A stretch of DNA of 64,000 nt from Micromonospora sp. WMMD882. GTDB taxonomy: Bacteria; Actinomycetota; Actinomycetes; Mycobacteriales; Micromonosporaceae. The notes under the pieces were generated by a model. That model was not told where the DNA came from and searched no databases. It saw nothing but the letters and a program-made list of their open reading frames with translations. Positions 1-8,170 of the stretch are shown piece by piece. A program made the translations under genes and the position numbers. How positions within the stretch are numbered: the stretch's first letter is position 1; every line of letters starts with the position of its first letter. The stretch lies in NCBI RefSeq assembly GCF_027497255.1, contig NZ_CP114903.1, forward strand, positions 434,001 through 498,000, given 5' to 3'.

Positions 1-507
1 GAGTGCGCCGACCGGATCACCGAGTTCCAGGCGGCCTTCACCTGGCTGCACCGGCCGGGCATCGTCTCGGTCGCCGCCGTCCAGGGGCACGCCATCGGCG
101 CCGGTTTCCAGCTCGCGCTCGCCTGCGACCTGCGGGTGCTCGCCGAGGACGCCCAGCTGTCGATGGCCGAGGTGACCCTCGGGCTGGTGCCCGACCTGGC
201 CGGCACCGGCCGCCTGGTCGACCTGGTCGGTTACGCCCGCGCCCTGGAGATCTGCGCCACCGGCCGGCGGATGGACGCCGCCGAGGCGGACCGGCTCGGG
301 CTGGCCACCGTGGTGGTGCCGAACGCCGAGCTGGACGCCGCCACCGAGGACCTGACCGCCGCCCTGCTCGCCCCGCGCCGCGACGCGGTCGTCGAGATCA
401 AGGCCCTGCTGGTCGGCGCGGCCCGGCGTACCCCTGAGCAGCAGCAGCGGGCCGAACGTGAGGCGCAGGTACGGCGGTTGCGTGATCTTGCGGGACGCGG
501 AGAGTAG
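1..507 (+). CDS. Enoyl-CoA hydratase/isomerase family protein (5' partial)
   Basis: Frame 1 is open from the first base and ends at a TAG at 505-507, leaving 168 residues of a crotonase-fold protein. The stretch VAAVQGHAIGAGFQLALACDLRVLAEDA is split here by key blocks: the GHAIGAGF segment is the first oxyanion-hole/CoA-binding motif and ACDLRV follows it as in enoyl-CoA hydratases. Family members hydrate or isomerise acyl-CoA thioesters in fatty-acid or amino-acid breakdown. The position of the catalytic Glu pair cannot be judged fully because the N-terminus lies outside the window. The family call is firm; the substrate is unknown. Confidence 0.85.
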   Translation, partial: ECADRITEFQAAFTWLHRPGIVSVAAVQGHAIGAGFQLALACDLRVLAEDAQLSMAEVTLGLVPDLAGTGRLVDLVGYARALEICATGRRMDAAEADRLGLATVVVPNAELDAATEDLTAALLAPRRDAVVEIKALLVGAARRTPEQQQRAEREAQVRRLRDLAGRGE

Positions 508-607
508 TAAGGACCGATCGGGAAGACCCGGATTACCGCCGAGGTTGTCGTAGTCGTCGGGACAATCACATCCGACGGCTTTTCCGTACCACCCCCGGAG
601 GTGACGC

Positions 608-2593
608 GTGTCGAACCCGCACGGCGGCATGGGCTGGAGCACGCTCCGCTCGATCCGCAACTCTGAGGAGGTCTCGACGCACCGGGTCGCCCGGGGCACC
701 GGGCAGCGGATCGTCGCGTTCGCCCGCCCGTACCGGCGGGACATCGCGGTGTTCCTGGTCACGGTGGTGCTGGCCGCGGTCATCGGGGTCGCCACGCCGG
801 TGCTCGCCGGTGACGTCATCAACACCATCACCGCCGGCGGGGCCGACGCCGGCGCGGTCGTGGTCCGACTGGCGCTGTTCATCGCCGGCCTGGCCGTCGC
901 CGACGCGCTGCTCTCCCTGGCCCAGCGCTGGTACTCCGCCCGCATCGGCGAGGGGATCATCCTCGACCTGCGCACCCGGGTCTACGACCACGTGCAGCGG
1001 ATGCCGTTGCAGTTCTTCTCCCGCACCCAGACCGGCGCGCTGGTCAGCCGGCTCAACAACGACGTCATGGGCGCCCAGCGGGCGTTCACCTCCACCCTCT
1101 CCGGGGTGGTCAGCAACGTCATCCAGCTCGTGCTCACCGCCGCGGTGATGTTCACCCTCTCCTGGCAGATCACCGCCCTGTCGCTGGTGCTGCTGCCGCT
1201 GTTCATCATCCCGGCCCGGCGGGTCGGCAAGCGGCTGGCGGAGATCACCCGGGAGTCGTACGACCTCGACGCCAAGATGAACGCGACGATGACCGAACGG
1301 TTCGGCGTGGCCGGGGCGCTGCTGGTCAAGCTGTTCGGCGCGCCGGAGGTCGAGGCCCGCCGGTTCGCCGGCCGGGCCGAACGGGTCCGCGACATCGGCA
1401 TCCAGTCCGCGATGTACTCGCGGACGTTCTTCGTGGCGATGCTGCTGGTGGCCTCGCTGGCCCAGGCGCTCACCTACGGCCTCGGCGGCTGGCTCGCGGT
1501 CAACGGCGCGGTCAGCGCCGGCACCGTGGTCACCCTGGCCCTGCTGCTGACCCGCCTGTACGGGCCGCTGACCGCGCTGTCCAACGTCCGGGTCGACGTG
1601 ATGAGCGCGCTCGTCTCGTTCGACCGGGTCTTCGAGGTGCTCGACCTGAAGCCGTCGATCGAGGAGAAGCCCGACGCGTCGCCCGTCCCGTCCGGCAACG
1701 GCCGGGTCGAGTTCCGGGACGTCCGGTTCCGCTACCCGAGCGCCTCCGAGGTGTCGCTGGCCTCCCTGGAGGAGGTCGCCACCCTGGACCGGACGGTCAA
1801 CGAGCCGGTGCTGCGGGGCGTGTCGTTCACCGTCGAGCCGGGGCAGATGGTGGCCCTGGTCGGCCCGTCCGGGGCGGGCAAGTCCACCCTGTCGATGCTG
1901 CTCTCCCGGGTCTACGACGTCACCGAGGGGCAGGTGCTCATCGCCGGGCTCGACGTGCGGGACGCCACGCTCGCCTCGCTGCGCGCCGAGATCGGCGTGG
2001 TCACCCAGGACTCCCACCTGTTCCACGAGACGATCGCCGAGAACCTCCGCTACGCCAAGCCCGACGCCACCGACGACGAGATCTGGGCGGCGCTGGCCGG
2101 CGCGCAGGTCGCCGACCTGGTCCGGGCTCTGCCCGACGGGCTGGAGACCATGGTCGGCGAGCGCGGCTACCGCTTCTCCGGCGGCGAGAAGCAGCGCATC
2201 GCCATCGCCCGGCTGCTGCTCAAGGCCCCGTCGATCGTGATCCTCGACGAGGCCACCGCACACCTGGACTCGGAGAGCGAGGCGGCGGTGCAGCGGGCCC
2301 TGTCGGTGGCGCTGGCCGGGCGTACCGCGCTGGTGATCGCGCACCGGCTCTCCACCGTCCGGGACGCCGACCAGATCCTCGTCCTCGACGAGGGGCGGAT
2401 CGTCGAGCGGGGTCGGCACGACGAGCTGGTCGCGGTGGGCGGCCTCTACGCCGAGCTGTACCGCACCCAGTTCGCCGTGGCCGACTCGCCCAGCCCGTAC
2501 GCGGACGCCACCGGCCCGGAGCCGGTGGTCACCACCATGCCGATGTCGCCGTACCTGGCCGAGGAGGCCCTGCCCCCGGCGGCGGCGAACTGA
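608..2593 (+). CDS. ABC transporter, fused permease and ATPase (exporter type)
   Basis: A 661-residue half-transporter with an N-terminal six-helix transmembrane domain (about residues 35-320) and a C-terminal nucleotide-binding domain. Walker A reads GPSGAGKST (near residue 419), the signature is FSGGEKQR (near 522) and Walker B VILDEAT (near 545), followed by the H-loop in IAHRLST. The start is GTG at 608 with CCCGGAGG just upstream. It belongs to the MsbA/multidrug exporter class, which works as a homo- or heterodimer in the membrane. No partner half-transporter is adjacent, so a homodimer is the simpler inference. An insertion of about 20 residues after the PSASEVS segment precedes the ATPase core. 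The substrate cannot be inferred. Confidence 0.9.
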   Translation: MSNPHGGMGWSTLRSIRNSEEVSTHRVARGTGQRIVAFARPYRRDIAVFLVTVVLAAVIGVATPVLAGDVINTITAGGADAGAVVVRLALFIAGLAVADALLSLAQRWYSARIGEGIILDLRTRVYDHVQRMPLQFFSRTQTGALVSRLNNDVMGAQRAFTSTLSGVVSNVIQLVLTAAVMFTLSWQITALSLVLLPLFIIPARRVGKRLAEITRESYDLDAKMNATMTERFGVAGALLVKLFGAPEVEARRFAGRAERVRDIGIQSAMYSRTFFVAMLLVASLAQALTYGLGGWLAVNGAVSAGTVVTLALLLTRLYGPLTALSNVRVDVMSALVSFDRVFEVLDLKPSIEEKPDASPVPSGNGRVEFRDVRFRYPSASEVSLASLEEVATLDRTVNEPVLRGVSFTVEPGQMVALVGPSGAGKSTLSMLLSRVYDVTEGQVLIAGLDVRDATLASLRAEIGVVTQDSHLFHETIAENLRYAKPDATDDEIWAALAGAQVADLVRALPDGLETMVGERGYRFSGGEKQRIAIARLLLKAPSIVILDEATAHLDSESEAAVQRALSVALAGRTALVIAHRLSTVRDADQILVLDEGRIVERGRHDELVAVGGLYAELYRTQFAVADSPSPYADATGPEPVVTTMPMSPYLAEEALPPAAAN

Positions 2594-2644
2594 GCCGACG
2601 GCGCGACCGGGCCGACGCTTGACCGGTCACCCGATGCTGGTGGG

Positions 2645-3802
2645 ATGACCACTGATGGTGAGACGGGTGGGCGGCGCGGCCGGCTGGACTGGCGGGGGCG
2701 GCTGTCCGGGGTGTTCCTCGGGGCGGCCGGCGGCATGGGGGTCAACGTCCTGAGCAACGACGCCCGGTACCAGGGCGTCGTCGTCGCGGCGGTGGCGGGT
2801 GGCGTGCTGTCGGCTGCCGCCTGGCTGCGCCGGCTGCCGCCGCGCGCGCCGCTGGCCCGGCACACGGCCCGCGTCCTGCTGGCGCTGGCCCTGGTCGGGG
2901 CGGTGGTGGCCGCCCTCGCTCCGGGCGTCGCCGCCCGGGTCGCGGCCCTGGCGACGACGGCCCTGACGGTCACCGCCGTCCTCGTCGCCAGCGACCTTCA
3001 GGTCGCCGGTCGGGTCCTGGCCGGCGCGGCCTGCGTCGGGCTGGGCGTGTCCTGCGTCGCCATCGCCGTGGACTCCGGCGCCGGCCACCGGCTCCTGTTC
3101 TACGCGGTGCTCGTCATCCCCGGGGTGACGCTCGTCGGTCTCGGCGTGGAGATGCTGCTCGGCCGACCCGCCCCGGGCCAGGTGAACTACTTCCGCGGCG
3201 TCAGCCACCTCGTCGTCGGGGCGATCGTCGTCGGCCTCGGGCTGCTCGGCGTCCTGGTCGCCCTGGTGATGGACGGGCCGCCGGGTGATCTGTTCGCCAT
3301 GACGGCGATGAGCGTCCTCGGCGTGGCCTACCTCGGCCTCGGCGCGGGCACCCTGCTCCGCCTCGACGTGCTGCGCGCCGTCGCGTACCTCGGTATCGGG
3401 GGGTCGGTCGCCGCCCTCGCGGTGGCGGTGGTCGAGGGTGACCCGCTCGTCCAGACGTTGCTCGGGTGTCTCGGCCTGGCCGCGGTCGGTCTCGGCGTGG
3501 CCGCCCTCCGGGGCAGCGAGGCCCTGCGCGGGCTGTCGTACCTGGTCCTCGGCGTGACGCTGCTCGGCTTCGGCGTGGTGCGGGTGTCCGACGGCCTGCG
3601 CGACGAGGAGTATCTGCCGTTGCTGACGCTCGGCGGTCTCGGCGTGGCGGTCCTGGGGCACGGCATGGTTACCCTGCGCGACAGCGCCGCGGTCGTGTCG
3701 GCGCGCTCCTGGCTGGGCGGTCTGACCAGGGATCCGGTCGGGACGACCGGCGCCCCGACCGCCGCCGAACCGGTCACGACGCCGCCGCGCGCAGCTCCCT
3801 GA
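2645..3802 (+). CDS. Polytopic membrane protein of unknown function
   Basis: 385 residues starting at ATG 2645 after GGTGGG. The protein is a succession of about ten hydrophobic segments rich in Gly, Leu, Val and Ala, with repeated GLGV/LGLG patterns (LVGLGVEM, VVGLGLLGVLV, GLGVAVLGHG), suggesting internal repeats of a helix-hairpin unit. The ends are hydrophilic and Pro/Thr rich. I do not recognise a named family. It follows the ABC exporter by 51 bp on the same strand and could be co-transcribed with it. Its last 29 bp overlap the end of the convergent mug-like gene. Confidence 0.7.
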   Translation: MTTDGETGGRRGRLDWRGRLSGVFLGAAGGMGVNVLSNDARYQGVVVAAVAGGVLSAAAWLRRLPPRAPLARHTARVLLALALVGAVVAALAPGVAARVAALATTALTVTAVLVASDLQVAGRVLAGAACVGLGVSCVAIAVDSGAGHRLLFYAVLVIPGVTLVGLGVEMLLGRPAPGQVNYFRGVSHLVVGAIVVGLGLLGVLVALVMDGPPGDLFAMTAMSVLGVAYLGLGAGTLLRLDVLRAVAYLGIGGSVAALAVAVVEGDPLVQTLLGCLGLAAVGLGVAALRGSEALRGLSYLVLGVTLLGFGVVRVSDGLRDEEYLPLLTLGGLGVAVLGHGMVTLRDSAAVVSARSWLGGLTRDPVGTTGAPTAAEPVTTPPRAAP

Positions 3803-4340
3803 AGGCCGCCCCGAGCGTGTCGACGGTGAAGTGGGCGTTCAGTCCGCTCGGGTTCGGCAGCACCCACAGGCGCGCGCCACCGAGCAACTCCGGCTGCGGC
3901 CCGAACGCCGCCTTCGGCCGGACGAAACCGATCCGGTACGCGGTCACCCCGACCACCGCCACCCACCGGGGCCGGCGTCGTTCGACCTTCGCAGTGAGCA
4001 GCTCCGCGCCGGTCACCAGCTCCTGCGCGGTCAGCTCGTCCGCGCGGGCGCTGGCCCGGGCCACCATGTTGGTGATGCCCAGCCCGTACCCGGGCAGCGT
4101 GTCCTGCTCGCTCGGGCGCAGTTGCCGGGGGGTGAAGCCGCCCCGGTGCAGGGCCGGCCAGAACCGGTTGCCAGGGCGGGCGAAGTGCCAGCCGGTCGCC
4201 GCCGACCACAGGCCCGGGTTGATCCCGACGAAGAGCACGTCCAGCCCGTCGGCGAGCACGTCGGGGATGGTCCGGTCGGCGGCGGCGGCGAGCTGCTCCC
4301 GGGTGGGCCGCGCCGACCGGCCGGCCGGGGTGGCGGTCAC
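3774..4340 (-). CDS. mug: G/U mismatch-specific DNA glycosylase (Mug/TDG type)
   Basis: A 188-residue uracil-DNA-glycosylase superfamily protein. The active-site motif 1 is INPG at residues 40-43 (within VLFVGINPGLWSA) and motif 2 is NPSGLN beginning at residue 163; both are diagnostic of the Mug/TDG branch, which removes U or T mispaired with G and starts base-excision repair. The length matches bacterial Mug. The gene start (4340) overlaps the stop of the upstream SDR gene (4337), so the two are probably translated from one minus-strand transcript. The 3' end overlaps the convergent membrane-protein gene by 29 bp. Confidence 0.85.
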   Translation of the reverse strand: MTATPAGRSARPTREQLAAAADRTIPDVLADGLDVLFVGINPGLWSAATGWHFARPGNRFWPALHRGGFTPRQLRPSEQDTLPGYGLGITNMVARASARADELTAQELVTGAELLTAKVERRRPRWVAVVGVTAYRIGFVRPKAAFGPQPELLGGARLWVLPNPSGLNAHFTVDTLGAAFRELRAAAS

Positions 4341-5098
4341 AGCGCGCGGGTCGCGCCGCCGTCGACCGGGATGGTCACCCCGGTCAGGTAGCCGGCGGCG
4401 GGGGAGAGGACGAACGCGGCGACCCGACCGAACTCGGCCGGCTCACCCAGGCGGCGCAGCGGGATGCCCGCCTCCGCCTCGGCGCGCGCCCGCGCCGCGT
4501 CGCCGCCCGCGGCCAGGAGCTGCGCGTTGCGGTCGGTCATGATCCGTCCGGGCAGCAGCCCGACCACCCGTACGCCCCGGGGGCCGTACTCGTCGGCGAC
4601 GTCCTTGGCCACCCCGGCCAGGCCGGGGCGCAGCCCGTTGGAGATGCCGAGACCGGTGATCGGGTGCCGGGCCGAGGTGGACAGCACCAGCCCGACCGCC
4701 CCGCCCGCCGGCAGCGCGGCGGCCACCGTCCGGACCGCCCGGACGGTGCCCAGGAACACCGTCTCGAACGACTCCCGCCACTGCGCGTCACTGACCCCGG
4801 CGGCGGTGCCCCGGGGCGGCCCGCCGACCGAGACCAGCGCGCCGTCGAGTCGGCCGAACCGGTCCCGGGCGGTGTCGACCAGCCGAAGCGGCAGCTCCGG
4901 GTCGGCCAGGTCACCGGCTACGCCGACGGCGCGCGCCGGGCCGCCGAGGCGGGTGACGGCGGCGTCGACCGCGTCGGCGTCGCGGGCGGAGAGCACCACC
5001 CGCGCCCCGTCGGCGACGAGGCACTCGGCGGTGGCGTACCCGAGGCCGCGGGACGCGCCGGTCAACACGTACACCCGGTCGGTCAGTCCGAGATCCAT
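4337..5098 (-). CDS. Short-chain dehydrogenase/reductase-like protein with atypical catalytic motif
   Basis: 253 residues with the Rossmann glycine motif TGASRGLG near the N-terminus and the C-terminal SDR ending TGVTIPVDGG. The usual catalytic YxxxK is absent: at the expected place, after STSARHPITGLG, the sequence reads ISNGLRPGLAG, giving SxxxR. Known SDRs use Tyr and Lys for hydride transfer, so this member is either a non-redox relative or uses an altered mechanism; that is inference. The ATG at 5098 lies 7 nt after a CAGGAT -10-like hexamer (5106-5111), suggesting leaderless transcription. It overlaps the downstream mug gene by 4 bp. Confidence 0.75.
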   Translation of the reverse strand: MDLGLTDRVYVLTGASRGLGYATAECLVADGARVVLSARDADAVDAAVTRLGGPARAVGVAGDLADPELPLRLVDTARDRFGRLDGALVSVGGPPRGTAAGVSDAQWRESFETVFLGTVRAVRTVAAALPAGGAVGLVLSTSARHPITGLGISNGLRPGLAGVAKDVADEYGPRGVRVVGLLPGRIMTDRNAQLLAAGGDAARARAEAEAGIPLRRLGEPAEFGRVAAFVLSPAAGYLTGVTIPVDGGATRAL

Positions 5099-5105
5099 AC
5101 CGGCG

Positions 5106-5111
5106 ATCCTG
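5106..5111 (-). promoter_or_regulatory. Putative -10 element of the SDR gene (leaderless)
   Basis: On the minus strand CAGGAT sits 7 nt before the ATG at 5098 with no ribosome binding site between, the arrangement of actinobacterial leaderless promoters. Confidence 0.4.
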
Positions 5112-5131
5112 CCGCAGCCGGTCGGCGGTCG

Positions 5132-5701
5132 CTACCGGTGGGGGCGGTGGCGCACCCGTACCCGACCGGCGACCTGCACCGCGACGGCGTCGCCGACCCG
5201 GACGACGGCCGGCAGCCGGCGCGGCCGGGGAGCCCGGTCGCCGTCGTAGCGGGCGGCGGCCTCCCGGGTGGCGAGCTCCCCGGCGGCCAGCGGCGGCAGC
5301 CTGCCCTCGGCGCGCAACGCGCGGGCCAGGTCCCAGCCGTCGCGCAGACCGCCCCGGGACGGGCGGGCCGCCGCCCAGCGGGCGACGGCGTCCGGCCAGG
5401 CGGCGCCGAGTCCGGCGGCGAGCAGCGGCCAGTGCCGGGCGATCTCGCCGGCCCGTTTGCGCAGCAGCGCCGCCCGCGCGGCGTCGACCCGCCGGCTGTC
5501 GAAGCCGGACGGCAGCGGCCCGCCGGCGACCAGCGCCGCCACCAGCGCCGCCTGCCGCGCGGCCAACCCGCCGCCGTCCGGGCCGCCGCCGTCGACCCCG
5601 TCCGGGCCGCCGCTGCCGGCCGGGCGTGGGCCTCCCGGTTCCTGGTCGCCGTTGGGGGTCGGGCCTGCGCCGGCTCGGCTCGACCCGCTGACGTCGTTCA
5701 T
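5132..5701 (-). CDS. Small protein encoded with the MNIO enzyme (SCO6045 C-terminal-like); candidate partner protein
   Basis: 189 residues starting at ATG 5701, which overlaps the stop of the DUF692 gene in an ATGA arrangement. The first 50 residues are low complexity (Gly, Pro, Ser, Asp). The folded part from about residue 55 is helical and contains the segments SGFDSRRVDAARAALLRKRAGEIARHWP in two pieces, then GWDLARALRAEGRLPP, and a basic end. It resembles the C-terminal region fused to DUF692 proteins in some Streptomyces, from memory. In characterised MNIO systems a partner (TglI, MbnC, DUF2063-type BufC) presents the precursor peptide; by position this protein is the candidate for that role. 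No catalytic motif is visible. Confidence 0.75.
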   Translation of the reverse strand: MNDVSGSSRAGAGPTPNGDQEPGGPRPAGSGGPDGVDGGGPDGGGLAARQAALVAALVAGGPLPSGFDSRRVDAARAALLRKRAGEIARHWPLLAAGLGAAWPDAVARWAAARPSRGGLRDGWDLARALRAEGRLPPLAAGELATREAAARYDGDRAPRPRRLPAVVRVGDAVAVQVAGRVRVRHRPHR

Positions 5702-6567
5702 GTCACCGGCGGGTGGCCGGCCGCCGTGGCGAGCGCGTCCAGCTCGGCCCGCAGGGTGGCCGCCGGCGGGTAGTGCCCGTCGCGTTCCAGCAGCAGGGCG
5801 GGCGGCCGGCGTCGGGCGCAGACCTCGGTGACCAGGTCGAGCACCTCCGGGGGTACGGCACGGGTGTGCGTGTCGTGGTAGAGCCCGTCCTGTTCGAGGC
5901 CCCCGGCGACGTGCGCGTACGCGATCCGTTCCAGCGGGAACCGGTCCAGCAGGGCGAGCGGGTCGGCGCCCCGGTTGCGGGCGTTGGCGTACACGTTGGC
6001 GACGTCGAGCAGCAGCAGGGCGTCGGTGCGTTCCAGGATCTCGGTGACGAACTCCGCCTCGTCCCACTCGTCGTCGGGCCAGTCGAAGAGGGCGGCGATC
6101 GGTTCCAGCGCGATCGGGACCGCCAGCTCGGACCGGGCCCGGCGGACGTTGGCGACCACCACGTCCGCCGCCTCCCGGGTGCGGGGCAGCGGCAGCAGGT
6201 GGCCGGCTTCCACCCCGCCGGCCCGGACGAAGGCGATGTGCTCGCTGACCAGCGGCGCGGCCAGCCGGTCGGCGACGGCGGCCAGGTGGGCGACCCGGGC
6301 CGGGGCGACCGGCTCCGCGCCGCCCAGCGACAGCCGCACCCCGTGCGGCACCACCGTGACGCCCAGGGCCCGCAGCTCGGCCAGCCCGCCCGGCAGCGGC
6401 CCGGCCGGGTCGACGCTCTCCGCGATCACCTCGACGAACCGCAGGCCGGGCAGGTCGGCGACGAACCCGGAGATCTCCGGCCGCCACCCGATGCCCACCC
6501 CGTCCGGCCATGCCGCGGCCGGCCGGACGGCGGGCGGCGGCGGGCCCGTGCCGGTCGGCCCGGTCAC
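5698..6567 (-). CDS. DUF692 multinuclear non-haem iron oxidative enzyme (MNIO; MbnB/TglH/BufB superfamily)
   Basis: 289 residues with a TIM-barrel DUF692 pattern: VVPHGVRLSLGG (His75), LVSEHIAF (Glu109, His110), ALEPIAALF (Glu155), LLDVANVYANARN (Asp188, Asn191), YAHVAGG (His219), HDTHTR (Asp232, His234) and LLERDGHYPP (Glu261). Characterised members bind two or three irons and oxidatively rebuild Cys or Asp side chains of ribosomally made peptides. I chose the GTG at 6567 because it overlaps the TGA of the upstream gene (GTGA); two in-frame GTGs upstream lie inside the Cys-tail codons and are alternatives. Tight overlap on both sides implies translational coupling with the membrane protein and the small partner protein. 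Confidence 0.88.
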   Translation of the reverse strand: MTGPTGTGPPPPAVRPAAAWPDGVGIGWRPEISGFVADLPGLRFVEVIAESVDPAGPLPGGLAELRALGVTVVPHGVRLSLGGAEPVAPARVAHLAAVADRLAAPLVSEHIAFVRAGGVEAGHLLPLPRTREAADVVVANVRRARSELAVPIALEPIAALFDWPDDEWDEAEFVTEILERTDALLLLDVANVYANARNRGADPLALLDRFPLERIAYAHVAGGLEQDGLYHDTHTRAVPPEVLDLVTEVCARRRPPALLLERDGHYPPAATLRAELDALATAAGHPPVT

Positions 6568-7478
6568 CCGCCGCACCCGCCGCACCCGCCACCACAGCCG
6601 CCGCCGTTGCCGGTGCCGCCGTCACTGCTGCCGCCGTCCCCGCCGGCCCCGCCGGCGGAGGCGCCGGTGTCGCCGGTGGCCTGCCGCTCGATCTCGGCTT
6701 CGCCGGCGAAGGCCGGGTCGAGAGTCCAGAGCGTGGCCGTGCCGAACAGCGCCACGGCCATCCCGACCCCGGCGGCGCCGTAGGTGGAGAAGGCCGGCGT
6801 GGAGCTGGGCGCGAGGTGCCGGTAGCGGGTCCGCAGGTCGCGCAGGGCGGCCCGACCGGCGTGGGTGCGGTGCGGTATCCGGGTGGCCTGGGCCACGCCG
6901 ACGACGGTGAGCCCGACGACGCCGACGAACAGGAATCCGACCGGCTGGTCGTTCGCCAGGCCGGCGACCAGTCGGAGCACGCCGACGGCCACGAGGGCGA
7001 GCAGCAGCGCGGGGCCGAGCCGGGCGGCCCGCCGATGCGACGCGGGCACCGCCAACCCCCGTCGTTCCAGGTCCTGCCGTAGCTGGTCGACCGCGGCGCT
7101 CACCCGGTGGTCCTGCGCCAGGTCCCGGGGTCGTACGCGTCGGCTGGCGGCGTCGTACACGGCCTGGTCGATCGGGTTCGCTCCGGCGGGCAGCGGCCCG
7201 GTGGCGGCCAGCCGGGGGACAGCCATCCCGATCGCGCCGGCGTGCCGCAGCGCGCCGATCGAGCTGTGCAGGGCGAGCCGGGCCCCGCCGTTGAGGTAGG
7301 CGACCTGCGGGGGGTCGAGCTGCTCCGGGCCGGACGTCCGGTCGCCCCCGAAGAGCCGGGCGCGGTGCACGACCGAGCCGACCACCGCCAGCGCCGCCAC
7401 CGTCAGGTAGCCGGCGAGGAAGGTCGGTCCGGAGATGCCCCAGGTGTCACCTGCTGCGGCCAGTAGGGTCGTCGTCAT
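6564..7478 (-). CDS. TIGR04222-type membrane protein with Gly/Cys-rich C-terminal tail; candidate MNIO substrate
   Basis: 304 residues; start ATG 7478 with GGAGGAGG 5 nt upstream. One membrane segment lies near residues 12-32, a pair near 165-205 and another near 240-258. The middle domain carries the TIGR04222 features ARLALHSSIGALRHAG and the ratio of Arg/Pro typical of that family, recognised from memory. After WTLDPAFAGEAEIERQ the chain becomes low complexity and ends GGGCGGGCGGCGG, placing Cys295, Cys299 and Cys302 in a glycine tail. Family members are known to have variable Gly/Cys ends. Because the next gene is a DUF692/MNIO enzyme with a GTGA overlap, I infer that the tail is its substrate. 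Confidence 0.8.
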   Translation of the reverse strand: MTTTLLAAAGDTWGISGPTFLAGYLTVAALAVVGSVVHRARLFGGDRTSGPEQLDPPQVAYLNGGARLALHSSIGALRHAGAIGMAVPRLAATGPLPAGANPIDQAVYDAASRRVRPRDLAQDHRVSAAVDQLRQDLERRGLAVPASHRRAARLGPALLLALVAVGVLRLVAGLANDQPVGFLFVGVVGLTVVGVAQATRIPHRTHAGRAALRDLRTRYRHLAPSSTPAFSTYGAAGVGMAVALFGTATLWTLDPAFAGEAEIERQATGDTGASAGGAGGDGGSSDGGTGNGGGCGGGCGGCGG

Positions 7479-7565
7479 CGGTTCCTCCTCCGGGGAGGCC
7501 AGGGTGCGGGCCCTCATTGTGGGAGAGCCCCGCCAGCGGCCGGCGACCCGGTGGACGGCCGTGCC

Positions 7566-8138
7566 TCACCGGCGGCGGACGGCCTCCTCGACCAGGTCGA
7601 GCACCGGGCCGAGGTCGCCGGCCGGGCGGCCCATCGCAAGGTGCAGCACCAGACCGTCGTAGGCCAGCTCCAGGAACTGGGCGAGCACGTCGATGGGTAC
7701 GTCCTCGCGCAGCACCCCGGCGTCACGTTGCCGGGCCAACCGGTCCCGGGTGGCCTCGGCGATGGCGGCGGAGCGTTCCGCCCAGCGTCGGGCGAACGCC
7801 GGGTCGGTGCGCAGCCGGCGGGACACCTCCAGTTGGCTGCCGAGCCAGCCGGCGGTGTCCGGCGACATGGCCCGGCCGAGCAGGTCCCGCATGACCTGGA
7901 CCAGGCCGTTGCGCGCGACCGTCTCCACCATGGCCGCCGCGTCGTCCTCGGCGACGGCCAGGAAGAGGGAGTCCTTGTCCCGGAAGTGGTGGAAGATCGC
8001 GCCCCGGGACAGCCGGGTGGCCTCCTCCAGCCGGCGCACGGTGGCGCCCTCGTAGCCGTGCCGCGCGAAACACGCCCGCGCGGCGGCGAGGATCTCCTGC
8101 CGACGCGCGTCGAGCTGGTCCTGACTTACTCTGGGCAC
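7566..8138 (-). CDS. acnR: TetR-family repressor of aconitase, AcnR
   Basis: 190 residues with an N-terminal TetR helix-turn-helix (about 14-60: EILAAARACFARHGYEGATV, then RRLEEATRLSRGAIFHHFRDKDSLF) and a C-terminal regulatory domain with DDAAAMVETVARNGLVQVMRD and SRRLRTDPAF. From memory these blocks match Corynebacterium glutamicum AcnR, which represses aconitase; there acnR lies next to acn. Here aconitase lies about 13 kb away, but a near-identical operator-like sequence precedes both genes (8171-8190 and 23726-23745). Start is GTG 8138. Divergent from the nitrilase-family gene, sharing a 91-bp intergenic region. Confidence 0.85.
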   Translation of the reverse strand: MPRVSQDQLDARRQEILAAARACFARHGYEGATVRRLEEATRLSRGAIFHHFRDKDSLFLAVAEDDAAAMVETVARNGLVQVMRDLLGRAMSPDTAGWLGSQLEVSRRLRTDPAFARRWAERSAAIAEATRDRLARQRDAGVLREDVPIDVLAQFLELAYDGLVLHLAMGRPAGDLGPVLDLVEEAVRRR

Positions 8139-8170
8139 GTTCCGATCGTGTCAGGTGCCCGGATCTCGTG

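Noticed and set aside
566..2419. 617-codon open frame on the minus strand across the ABC exporter
   Set aside because: It mirrors codon-position GC bias, is Asp/Gly/Arg/Pro-rich without domains, and lies opposite a gene with complete ABC motifs.
5132..6625. Single 497-codon frame joining the MNIO region to the small partner
   Set aside because: Its first two thirds are a shadow frame of the DUF692 gene; the real protein starts at ATG 5701 after the DUF692 stop.
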